The notes below the pieces were generated by a model. The model searched no databases. It was given only the letters and a program-made list of their open reading frames with translations, and was not told the DNA's origin. Positions 57,419 through 64,000 of a stretch of DNA of 64,000 nt are shown here, piece by piece. The stretch's first letter is position 1. Each line of letters starts with the position of its first letter. The DNA is from Paenibacillus athensensis. GTDB lineage: Bacteria; Bacillota; Bacilli; Paenibacillales; NBRC-103111. The stretch spans positions 1 through 64,000 of the forward strand of contig NZ_MYFO02000019.1 of the NCBI RefSeq assembly GCF_004514475.2, in the 5' to 3' direction. Made by a program: the position numbers and the translations under genes.

Positions 57419-59179
57419 CTACCCCTGGCGCGTCTGCCCCGCAGCCGCCGCGCCCGCAGACAGCTCGCCGCATTCGCGGAAGGCGAGCTGGCGGCAGCCC
57501 GCGCAGCGTTCCGGCGCGAGGCAGCCCAGCGCATAGACGAGCGCTTCGCCCGTCTGCGCAAAAATCCGCTGCTCGCCGATCCGCGCGGCGAGCCCGGTGC
57601 GGCGCAGCAGGCTGCGCGGCTGCGCCTGCACCTCCGACAGCAGCACGATACCGCCGAGCTTGCCGAAATGGCGAACGATGCCCTCCAGATACGCCTCTCC
57701 GGTCGTATCCATATAGGGCACGTCGCCCATTTTGAGCAGCAGCACCTGCGGCCTGGCGGGCATGTCGGTCAGGATTGTGCGCTCGAACAGGTTCGCCGCG
57801 CCGAAAAACAGCGGGCCAGCCACCGTATAGATGCTGATCTGCGGGCAGCTTCGCTCAGGGCTCGCCGAGTGGGCGGCGACCTTGCGGTCCCTGTGCGCCG
57901 GATCGGGCAGCACCTTGGACAAACGCATCAGCTCGCTCATCCGCTTGATGAACAAAATCCCGGCCAGCGCCATACCAGCCTCCACAGCCGTCGTCAAATC
58001 GGCAAATACGGTCAGCGCAAACGTCAGGAGCAGCACCAGCGCGTCGGCTGTTTTGCTTTTGAGCAGATGAATAAAGGCATGGCGCTCGCTCATATTCCAC
58101 GCTACGACCATCAGAATCGGCGCCATGCTCGCCAGCGGAATCCGCGAGGCGTACGGGGCGAGCAGCACCAGCACAAGCAGCACGACCAGCCCGTGCACGA
58201 CGCCGGAAAGCGGCGACTGCGCCCCGCTGCGGATGTTCGTCGCCGTGCGGGCAATCGCCCCGGTTGCTGGGATGCCGCCCAGCAGCGGCGCGACCATATT
58301 GGCGATGCCTTGGCCGATCAGCTCGCGGTTGCTGTTATGGCGCGTGCCGCTCATTCCGTCGGCGACGACCGCCGATAACAGCGATTCGATGCCGCCGAGC
58401 ATCGCAATCACAAACGCCGGTCGGATCACCTCCCCGATATGGACCAGCGACAATTGCGGCAGATGCAGGCCGGGCAAGCTGCGGGGAATGTCCCCGTAGG
58501 TCGAGCTGATCGTGGCGACATGACCGGGATACAGCAGCGACGCCGCTGCCGTCGAGACAACGATACCCAGCAGCGAAGCGGGAACGCGCGGCCACACCTT
58601 GGGCGTCAGCAGCAGCGCCCCCAGACAAAGCGCTGCCGTCAGCACGCTATAGCCGTTCATCGTGTACAGATGTTGTCCCAGCTCCTTCATGCTCGCCCAG
58701 AACGTCCGTTGAGCTTGCAAATGCGACAACCCGAGAAAATTGGCGATTTGTCCAGCGAAAATCGTCACGGCAATCCCCGCCGTAAAGCCGACCGTTACCG
58801 GACGCGGCATATATTGAATGACGCCGCCCAGCTTGAACAACCCCATCAGCACCAGCAGCACCCCGGCCATAAAACCGGCAATCAGCAAATTCGCATAGCC
58901 GTATTGCAGGACGATGGCGAGCACAATCGGAATAAACGCCCCCGTCGGTCCGCCGATCTGAAACATGGAGCCGCCAAAAAGCGAAATCAGTACGCCGGCA
59001 ACAACCGTCGTATACAAGCCGTATTCCGGACGCACGCCGGAAGCGATGGCAAATGCCATGCCAAGCGGTATGGCCACAATGCCCACAAGCAAGCCGGCCA
59101 ACAAATCCTTGCGGAGTTTGCCTAGATCGTATCCGACAAACCTGCCGCTGAATCGAAGCTTCACAAGCAGCACCACCAT
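57419..59179 (-). CDS. SulP-family anion transporter with C-terminal STAS-like domain
   Basis: 586 residues. The SLC26/SulP core has ten or more membrane helices (IPLGMAFAIASGVRPEYGLYT, GGPTGAFIPIV, PRPVTVGFTAGIAVTIF, GGIESLLSAVVADGMSGTRHNSNRELIGQG, GGIPATGAIARTATNI). A STAS domain follows (ISIYTVAGPLFFGAANLFE, MGDVPYMDTTGEAYLEGI). The C-terminal tail of about 60 residues (ERCAGCRQLAFREC) is Cys-containing. It could carry sulphate, bicarbonate or other anions. ATG 59179 lacks a good ribosome site; GTG 59164 is an alternative. An ArsR-type site lies at its promoter. Confidence 0.9.
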   Translation of the reverse strand: MVVLLVKLRFSGRFVGYDLGKLRKDLLAGLLVGIVAIPLGMAFAIASGVRPEYGLYTTVVAGVLISLFGGSMFQIGGPTGAFIPIVLAIVLQYGYANLLIAGFMAGVLLVLMGLFKLGGVIQYMPRPVTVGFTAGIAVTIFAGQIANFLGLSHLQAQRTFWASMKELGQHLYTMNGYSVLTAALCLGALLLTPKVWPRVPASLLGIVVSTAAASLLYPGHVATISSTYGDIPRSLPGLHLPQLSLVHIGEVIRPAFVIAMLGGIESLLSAVVADGMSGTRHNSNRELIGQGIANMVAPLLGGIPATGAIARTATNIRSGAQSPLSGVVHGLVVLLVLVLLAPYASRIPLASMAPILMVVAWNMSERHAFIHLLKSKTADALVLLLTFALTVFADLTTAVEAGMALAGILFIKRMSELMRLSKVLPDPAHRDRKVAAHSASPERSCPQISIYTVAGPLFFGAANLFERTILTDMPARPQVLLLKMGDVPYMDTTGEAYLEGIVRHFGKLGGIVLLSEVQAQPRSLLRRTGLAARIGEQRIFAQTGEALVYALGCLAPERCAGCRQLAFRECGELSAGAAAAGQTRQG

Positions 59180-59180
59180 G

Positions 59181-59195
59181 TTTAAATATTTGATT
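59181..59195 (-). promoter_or_regulatory. ArsR-like operator motif at the SulP gene
   Basis: The minus strand reads AATCAAATATTTAAA immediately before the SulP start. A TCAAATA half-site is repeated next to it. The same 15-mer with one change occurs at 59789-59803. Confidence 0.5.
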
Positions 59196-59278
59196 ATTTG
59201 AATATATAAAAAATCATATATTTAAGCCATATTCCTGTCAACGCCTAAAAAACTCCTTTCGAAACTCCGGTCGATGCC

Positions 59279-59322
59279 ATCAAAAAAAGAGCCGGACCTT
59301 CGTCCAACCCTTCGTCTGGCAA
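59279..59322 (-). terminator. terminator of the ArsR gene
   Basis: On the minus strand GCCAGAC pairs with GTCCGGC, followed by seven T. Confidence 0.75.
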
Positions 59323-59326
59323 CAGC

Positions 59327-59653
59327 TTATTGATTTTTTATATGCTCCAAAAGCGTGATGGCATTGACAAGATGATTGTCAAAAATCCGCTTGGCGACCT
59401 GCAGCAAATCCTTGATCAGCGGGTCCGTCAGCGAATAGACAACCGTCGTGCCGTCCTTCGTTCCGCGAACGACGTTTTTGCTGCGCAGCACAGCGAGCTG
59501 CTGGGACACGGCCGATCCCTCGCTGCCGAGAATCGTCTGGATCTCATTGACGTTCCTCTCGCCTTCGGCCAAAATCTCCAAAATCCGAATCCGCAGCGGA
59601 TGCGCTAACGCTTTGAAAAAGTCGGCTTTAAACTGCTGAATCTCCTGATACAT
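59327..59653 (-). CDS. ArsR/SmtB-family winged-helix repressor
   Basis: 108 residues. FKALAHPLRIRILEILAEGERNV, recognition helix SAVSQQLAVLRSKNVV, wing GTTVVYSLTDPLI. It has no Cys and none of the classical metal-site motifs, so it is not a canonical arsenic, cadmium or zinc sensor; a redox, sulphur or other signal is possible. GAGGAG lies 7 nt before the ATG. It sits between SulP (same strand) and a divergent Cys-rich protein, both of which have a shared operator-like motif. Confidence 0.9.
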   Translation of the reverse strand: MYQEIQQFKADFFKALAHPLRIRILEILAEGERNVNEIQTILGSEGSAVSQQLAVLRSKNVVRGTKDGTTVVYSLTDPLIKDLLQVAKRIFDNHLVNAITLLEHIKNQ

Positions 59654-59788
59654 CGCGCTCTCCTCTAACAGCCTTAGTCAATACTCCTATCATAGCACAC
59701 AAAGCAAGCGAAATCATGAGCGGACGGAAGGTTGGTTTTGCTTTTGCCCGCCCGTTTCCGTTATAGTATAAATAATTCATAACCAAAA

Positions 59789-59803
59789 AATCAAATATTC
59801 AAA
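59789..59803 (+). promoter_or_regulatory. ArsR-like operator motif at the Cys-rich protein gene
   Basis: AATCAAATATTCAAA differs from the site at 59181-59195 by one base. It lies about 30 bp before the start codon and just downstream of a possible -10 (TATAGT near 59762). Confidence 0.5.
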
Positions 59804-59832
59804 AATTTGCATATAAAAAGGTCGGGATCCCT

Positions 59833-60420
59833 GTGTCCATCAACGATGAGGACATTTATGTCGTCTCGCGCAGCTATATGATTGATCTGGGCCTGCGCGC
59901 CTTGGCCGGTCTGGGAGCCGAAAGCGTGTGCCGGGTATGTATCGGCTGCGGCGGCTCCTGCTGCCAGAATTGCGGACATCTGCGCCCTGGCGTCGGCTGC
60001 CAGAGCCGCAATACGAGCTGTACGGCTTGGCTGTGCGGCTATTTAAAGCTGCTGTTCTTCAAGTCCGGCGTGCTCACGGCATGGGATGCATTCTGGGAGC
60101 AGGTGCCGGGACTAGCTTTCCGTCACGATACGACGCCGTCCTGGGTGACGATGTCTGTTTCGTTGGAGCCGCTGTCTCTGCCTCATCTCGGAGAGGCGCT
60201 GGCCCGCGATTTAAGCCGGATGCTTGGCTCGGGCCGCTCCAACGTCGATTTCGTCGTGCTCGCCGGCGAGCTTGACGAATTGATCGACGAAATCTGTTTT
60301 GCCGGCAGCTCCGAAATCGCTGATCATTACGTCCGTAAGCTCGATCTGGCGATCGAGGGCTTGACCGAATTTCGTCAGGCGCTGAGTCAGCTTGATGCTC
60401 GCCAGCACCTGCCGGAATAG
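59833..60420 (+). CDS. Cys-rich protein of unknown function
   Basis: 195 residues from a GTG start. Nine Cys lie within residues 33-68, at 33, 36, 39, 43, 44, 47, 56, 63 and 68. The spacing suits binding of zinc or an iron-sulphur cluster. Readable motifs are CIGCGGSCCQNC and NTSCTAWLCGYLK. The C-terminal half (about 70-195) is helical, without a recognised domain. There is no signal peptide or membrane helix. I recall similar uncharacterised proteins in bacilli, but no function. Its position beside ArsR, with a shared operator motif, points to control by that repressor together with SulP. Confidence 0.75.
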   Translation: MSINDEDIYVVSRSYMIDLGLRALAGLGAESVCRVCIGCGGSCCQNCGHLRPGVGCQSRNTSCTAWLCGYLKLLFFKSGVLTAWDAFWEQVPGLAFRHDTTPSWVTMSVSLEPLSLPHLGEALARDLSRMLGSGRSNVDFVVLAGELDELIDEICFAGSSEIADHYVRKLDLAIEGLTEFRQALSQLDARQHLPE

Positions 60421-60454
60421 GCGGATGCCCGGAACCGGATAGGCTTTGGCACAA

Positions 60455-60460
60455 TATAAT
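60455..60460 (+). promoter_or_regulatory. possible -10 (TATAAT) before the 303-residue gene
   Basis: TATAAT lies 35 bp before the start codon in a short AT-rich stretch, but no good -35 is visible 17 bp upstream. Confidence 0.35.
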
Positions 60461-60494
60461 ATTCCATATTTATTCAATATGAGGAGTTGTTATT

Positions 60495-61406
60495 GTGACT
60501 GATGAAGGCTTACTCTGGAACGATCCGGATATAGATACGGACCCTTATCATTTTTATGAAATTGAAGAACGTGTAACCGCCTATCGATGGGACCCGCAAA
60601 CGAACTCGTATGTGGCCGAGCAGCGCGCCCCGATCAAAATGTGCTATAAAAAAGGGCCCTTCGGCGTCAAAATCCCGTATCCCTGCACAGGCTCGGGCGG
60701 ATCAGCCGGATCGGGCCAACCCGGTGAGCAAGCCCCTCCCAAGGGACGTTATGAAAAAACGTTGTTTTCCTTCGAGTATCCGGAATTCAAAATGGCAACC
60801 TGTGTCACCGGATGGACGTGGATCCCCTGCCCGACCCTCTCCAACCCCGGCAGAAAGTGCAAGCAAGAAATCAAAATGCCTTGTTCCAAAACGAGAAAAA
60901 GCCGCTTTCGCGTCTACGCCGAAGTCACCTACCCCGCTACGCTGGAAGAAGCGATCAAACGGGAAATCGAAAATTGCCACCTCATCGCGGCAGGCATAGC
61001 TACCAGCGTAGTTGTCGATGCGGCAAGCGCCTCCAGCGTGGTAGGCCCGCAAGCAACCATAGCAGCGGCGATCGGCGCCATTCCAGCGGCTCTGCGCGCC
61101 TATCTGGATTCTTTTGTCAAATGTATAGAGGGCTTGAACGTCTCCGATGCCGTCAAACGGGAAATCAAGGCGGACGTCAAGCATGGCACTACGGTCGTCT
61201 CCGATTGGCGCGATGTCACTGCCGAAACGCAGTCCGGCTCGCCGGCAAACATGCCTTTCCATTCTGGCTATCGCATCGATGCGCCCCTCTGGCCGCATAC
61301 CAACTGGACGTATGCCTACGCTGCAGCCAACAGGCCGGTTTGCTTGCCATACAGCTATGAACCGCTCTATTCCCGTCTTCAGTCTCACGACGGTCCTCTT
61401 GTTTGA
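60495..61406 (+). CDS. uncharacterised 303-residue protein
   Basis: GTG start with GAGGAG 8 nt upstream. No family recognised. The N-terminal third is acidic and aromatic. Eight Cys lie at about 50, 64, 103, 112, 122, 130, 161 and 210, with a basic stretch near 121-140. Residues 162-202 are a hydrophobic Ala/Gly/Val-rich segment (LIAAGIATSVVVDAASASS...AAIGAIPAAL) of the kind seen in membrane-inserting or amphipathic helices. There is no signal peptide. A strong terminator follows, so it is monocistronic. A toxin or spore-related role could be imagined but has no direct support. Confidence 0.7.
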   Translation: MTDEGLLWNDPDIDTDPYHFYEIEERVTAYRWDPQTNSYVAEQRAPIKMCYKKGPFGVKIPYPCTGSGGSAGSGQPGEQAPPKGRYEKTLFSFEYPEFKMATCVTGWTWIPCPTLSNPGRKCKQEIKMPCSKTRKSRFRVYAEVTYPATLEEAIKREIENCHLIAAGIATSVVVDAASASSVVGPQATIAAAIGAIPAALRAYLDSFVKCIEGLNVSDAVKREIKADVKHGTTVVSDWRDVTAETQSGSPANMPFHSGYRIDAPLWPHTNWTYAYAAANRPVCLPYSYEPLYSRLQSHDGPLV

Positions 61407-61432
61407 AACAGCCTGCAAGCACCGAAACGCCA

Positions 61433-61486
61433 CAAGCTCGCATGAGATAAGGATGTCATCATCCGCTGTCTCGTGCGAGCTTTTTG
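61433..61486 (+). terminator. terminator of the 303-residue gene
   Basis: AAGCTCGCA..GAGA pairs with TCTC..TGCGAGCTT, with an inner GGATG/CATCC stem, followed by TTT. Confidence 0.85.
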
Positions 61487-61547
61487 CCGGTTCCGGCGCC
61501 AGCGCCGCTTTATACGCCGCCTTCCCGGACCGTGGCGAAAGCAAGCG

Positions 61548-62342
61548 TTATTTCATAATCAACCGCACCGCGACGATCAGCAGCATGACCGCCAGCACCT
61601 TCATCAGCGCACCGGCAGGCAGCTTTCTGGCAAGCCGCGCTCCCAGCTGTCCCCCTATCAGCGCGCCAGGCGCAAGAAACAGCACCTTGAACCAGTCGAT
61701 ATTGTGCAGCAGCCCGTGAGTGACCGTGCTGCACGCGGCCGAGAGCACGATTTGCAGCATGGATGTAGCCACGGCAATATGCGGAGGAAAAGCAAGCAGC
61801 AGCGTCATCGTCGGGACCATCAGACTGCCGCCGCCAACGCCGAACAGACTTGAGAGAAAGCCCGTCACAAAGCTGATCAGCAAGCCCGTAGGGCGATGGT
61901 ACGCATATTCAAAGCGTTCCCCCTTGCCGTCGACAATCGTTCTCGATACAGTTGGCGGCAGCGGCCAGCGCAGCGGCTGCTTGGGCTTGAACAGCAGCAG
62001 AACGGAAACGAAGGCGAGAAAGCAGCCAAAGCCCGTAAAAAACATCCCGCCCGTCAGCTTGCCGACCAGAACGGCTCCCAGAATCGAGCCGGGAATCGAA
62101 ACTGCGGCAAACCGCAATGCCGCATCGTAGTCGATCCGCTGTTGCCGGGCGTACGCAGCCGTGCTGGAAAGCGAATTGACCAGCAGCATGGCCATCGACG
62201 TGCCCGATAAATGCGCCGGCAGCATGCCCGGAAATAAAAAGGTTAACGCCGGAACGACGATGAACCCGCCGCCCAATCCGACCAGCGAGCCGGAAATGCC
62301 TGCGGTCAGTCCAACCAGCATCAGCAGCAGCGCCGTTATCAT
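61548..62342 (-). CDS. TauE/SafE-family (TSUP) membrane transporter
   Basis: 264 residues, eight membrane helices in two similar halves (GLTAGISGSLVGLGGGFIVVPAL and FVTGFLSSLFGVGGGSLMVPTM, the family's hallmark repeats). Members export sulphite, sulphoacetate or related organosulphur anions, but the substrate here is unknown. ATG 62342 overlaps the esterase stop by one base and has GGAGG upstream; GTG 62345 is an alternative. It is cotranscribed with the esterase. Confidence 0.9.
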   Translation of the reverse strand: MITALLLMLVGLTAGISGSLVGLGGGFIVVPALTFLFPGMLPAHLSGTSMAMLLVNSLSSTAAYARQQRIDYDAALRFAAVSIPGSILGAVLVGKLTGGMFFTGFGCFLAFVSVLLLFKPKQPLRWPLPPTVSRTIVDGKGERFEYAYHRPTGLLISFVTGFLSSLFGVGGGSLMVPTMTLLLAFPPHIAVATSMLQIVLSAACSTVTHGLLHNIDWFKVLFLAPGALIGGQLGARLARKLPAGALMKVLAVMLLIVAVRLIMK

Positions 62343-63946
62343 CACTCATCCCTCCAAAAGAACCGGCCGGTCCAGAACACGTCCCGCAGCCAGTCCCGCT
62401 GCTGCGCTGTCAGACCGGCGTCTGCTTCCAGTTCGGCAACAATCGCTTCCCGCTTGCGAAGCTGTGCGGACATGCGTGCGCTTGCCTTCTGCTCATCGGC
62501 ATCCAGCTCCAGAATCGCTGGCCCCCCGGCGGTGTCCGCCTGCCAGCTGTCCCAGCGCGGGAGCCCGGCTCCGTTCGGATTGCCGCTGTGCAAAAACCGC
62601 TTGAGATAGCCGCGCAGCAGCGCCGTCAGCGCCGCCCGGCCGGATTTGCCTGTCGCGGTCAAATAGCCGTCGCGATACGGCGCTTCAATCACGGTCTCGT
62701 CGCCCGTATAGAACATCATATCGATGCCGTGAAACGCACCGATCGGCAGGCCGTATACACCATCCGTCACCGCCGCATCGCTCCCCCACCGGAAGCGGTA
62801 AGCGTAGACGGGAGGTTGTCCGGGAACCGCAGCCAGCCGTTCGGCCGGCTGCTCGGCATTGAAGCTGCCATACAGCGCGTTGCTGTAGCTGAGCGCTTGC
62901 TCGTAGAGCCCTTTCGGCCGTTCCGCCGGCAGCCCCGCAGCGGCCATAATCGACAGCCCGAACAGCGCGAACTCGGCAGCCGTGCTGCCGATCAGCAGAG
63001 GAACCTGCGCGTATCCGCCTGCAGCCAGCCGATTAAAGCCGCCTGCTGGAAGCACATAGCCGTCTGTAAAGAGCTGCGGAAACTCGCCCATATGAATCGG
63101 CGAGGACTCGTACACGCCGGCAAAGCAGTCCGCGCTCAAGCTGCGCAGCCAGTCGGCTATACGTTCTGCGGGCTGCGCCGCCAGCCAGTCAGCCGCCGCC
63201 TGCTCGTCGCGGGCTTCGCCGCTGCGCACCCGCAGCTTGCGCATCACCTGCTCCGAACGCTCGTCGCCCAGCCGCGGGTCCGCAGTGGTCATTCCCCCGC
63301 TCAGCACAACCGCTTGCCGGAATAATCCGCGGCCCAGCGGCGATAGGCAAGCGGCCAGCACATTCCGCGCCCCGGCCGAATGACCGCCCAGAGTCACGCG
63401 CTCCGGGTCGCCGCCAAATGCGCGAATATTCGCCTGCACATAGCGCAGCGCGCACAACAGGTCCAGCAAGCCGTAATTGCCGGAATCGTCCAGCGGATCG
63501 CCGGTGCGCAGCGCCGGATGGCGAAAAAAGCCGAATGCGCCCAGACGGTAATTCAGCGACACCACCACGCTGTCCGTTTCCCGGGCCAATGCCTCGGCGG
63601 CAAGATCTTGACCGGAGCCGCCGAGATTGCCCCCGCCGTGAGCAAAAACCAGCACCGGCAACCCCGTCTGCGCATGATCGGGCCGCCAAATGTTCAGATA
63701 CAAACAATCCTCCCCGCCGACGACCGCGCCCTCAACGCCCTGTGTGCAAATATTTCCGTAATGCAGCGCATCGCGGCTGCCGTCCCATGCCGCCGGCTCC
63801 TGCGGCGCCCGCCAGCGCAGCTTGCCGACCGGGGGCAGGGCATAGGGAATCCCCAACCAACGGATCGTCCCCGACGCCTGGCATTTGTCCCCTTTTACCT
63901 TCCCGTACACCGTCGAAACCCGTTCGCTGCCGTTAAACCCGACCAT
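62342..63946 (-). CDS. type B carboxylesterase (para-nitrobenzyl esterase family)
   Basis: 534 residues. RWLGIPYALPPVGKLRW, EDCLYLNIWRP, the oxyanion FAHGGGNLGGSG, nucleophile Ser in TLGGHSAGARN (about 188; the family usually has GESAGA, so the residue before Ser is His instead of Glu), and catalytic His in GAFHGIDMMFY. It hydrolyses esters; the natural substrate is unknown. No signal peptide. It is upstream of and coupled to the TauE/SafE gene. GGGG about 8 nt before the ATG is a moderate ribosome site. Confidence 0.9.
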   Translation of the reverse strand: MVGFNGSERVSTVYGKVKGDKCQASGTIRWLGIPYALPPVGKLRWRAPQEPAAWDGSRDALHYGNICTQGVEGAVVGGEDCLYLNIWRPDHAQTGLPVLVFAHGGGNLGGSGQDLAAEALARETDSVVVSLNYRLGAFGFFRHPALRTGDPLDDSGNYGLLDLLCALRYVQANIRAFGGDPERVTLGGHSAGARNVLAACLSPLGRGLFRQAVVLSGGMTTADPRLGDERSEQVMRKLRVRSGEARDEQAAADWLAAQPAERIADWLRSLSADCFAGVYESSPIHMGEFPQLFTDGYVLPAGGFNRLAAGGYAQVPLLIGSTAAEFALFGLSIMAAAGLPAERPKGLYEQALSYSNALYGSFNAEQPAERLAAVPGQPPVYAYRFRWGSDAAVTDGVYGLPIGAFHGIDMMFYTGDETVIEAPYRDGYLTATGKSGRAALTALLRGYLKRFLHSGNPNGAGLPRWDSWQADTAGGPAILELDADEQKASARMSAQLRKREAIVAELEADAGLTAQQRDWLRDVFWTGRFFWRDE

Positions 63947-64000
63947 CCCGTCAACCCCGCCTTTATCCGATTCACTGCTCCATTACACCGCAGCTTTCTA

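Noticed and set aside
56745-57735. Frames across the GC-rich and microsatellite region after the alpha-xylosidase gene
   Set aside because: They read as low-complexity (Leu-Ile or Leu-Pro-Cys) repeats created by the CTTGAT and CCTTG tracts. No start signals.
60446-60462. TGGCAC resembling a sigma-54 -24 element
   Set aside because: No GC at the -12 position at the right distance, and no enhancer-binding regulator in view.

Overview
The window looks like chromosomal DNA from a high-GC member of the Paenibacillaceae (Paenibacillus or Cohnella type). The evidence is three S-layer homology (SLH) repeats on a giant surface protein, copper-amine-oxidase-type 'stalk' domains, a YesM/YesN-type two-component pair beside a CUT1 sugar ABC transporter, many glycoside hydrolases, strong AGGAGG ribosome binding sites, sigma-A promoters, Fur and cre boxes of Bacillus type, and intrinsic terminators. 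I see no rRNA, tRNA, CRISPR array, prophage or insertion sequence.

Region 1 (1-16.4 kb, almost all minus strand) is a beta-1,3-glucan locus. It holds a partial secreted protein built from CBM56-like and chitobiase-C-terminal-like modules, a 2721-residue non-catalytic surface protein (two CBM56-like modules, 21 tandem X2 modules, SLH anchor), a LuxR-type two-component system, and a secreted GH81 endo-beta-1,3-glucanase. The GH81 catalytic module is interrupted by a CBM56-like plus IPT/TIG insert. Together they suggest binding and digestion of fungal or plant beta-1,3-glucan.

Region 2 (16.8-35.4 kb) is mixed. It holds an ADP-ribosylglycohydrolase, an RCC1-stalk/LRR-stalk gene pair, a nitrilase divergent from a MocR regulator, an orphan type II thioesterase, a DUF2334 deacetylase-like protein, a DUF6179/DUF6323 pair, a Crp/Fnr regulator next to flavohemoglobin Hmp (with a perfect Crp/Fnr box in the hmp promoter), a Fur-controlled siderophore uptake operon without an ATPase, and a patatin-like phospholipase.

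Region 3 (35.7-48.5 kb, minus strand) is a sialic-acid regulon: YesM/YesN sensor-regulator, solute-binding protein, two permeases, two Gfo/Idh/MocA oxidoreductases, NanA, NanE, NanK-like ROK kinase and YhcH. The order resembles clusters that use 2,7-anhydro-Neu5Ac. A ~457 bp heptanucleotide repeat array, free of long-range stops in all six frames, splits the operon between binding protein and permeases.

Region 4 (48.6-64 kb) holds a GH2 beta-galactosidase with a perfect cre site and a large Ala/Gly-rich insert, a DUF2167 membrane protein, an Xre-regulator remnant, an AraC regulator divergent from a YicI-type alpha-xylosidase, and a repeat-rich intergenic region. It continues with a SulP transporter, an ArsR repressor and a Cys-rich protein that share an operator-like motif, an unknown 303-residue protein, a TauE/SafE exporter and a type B carboxylesterase.

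Simple-sequence tracts (7-mer, 6-mer and 5-mer arrays, Pro-Thr linkers, Ala/Gly-rich inserts, 282-bp modules) recur across the window and are an unusual feature of this genome.
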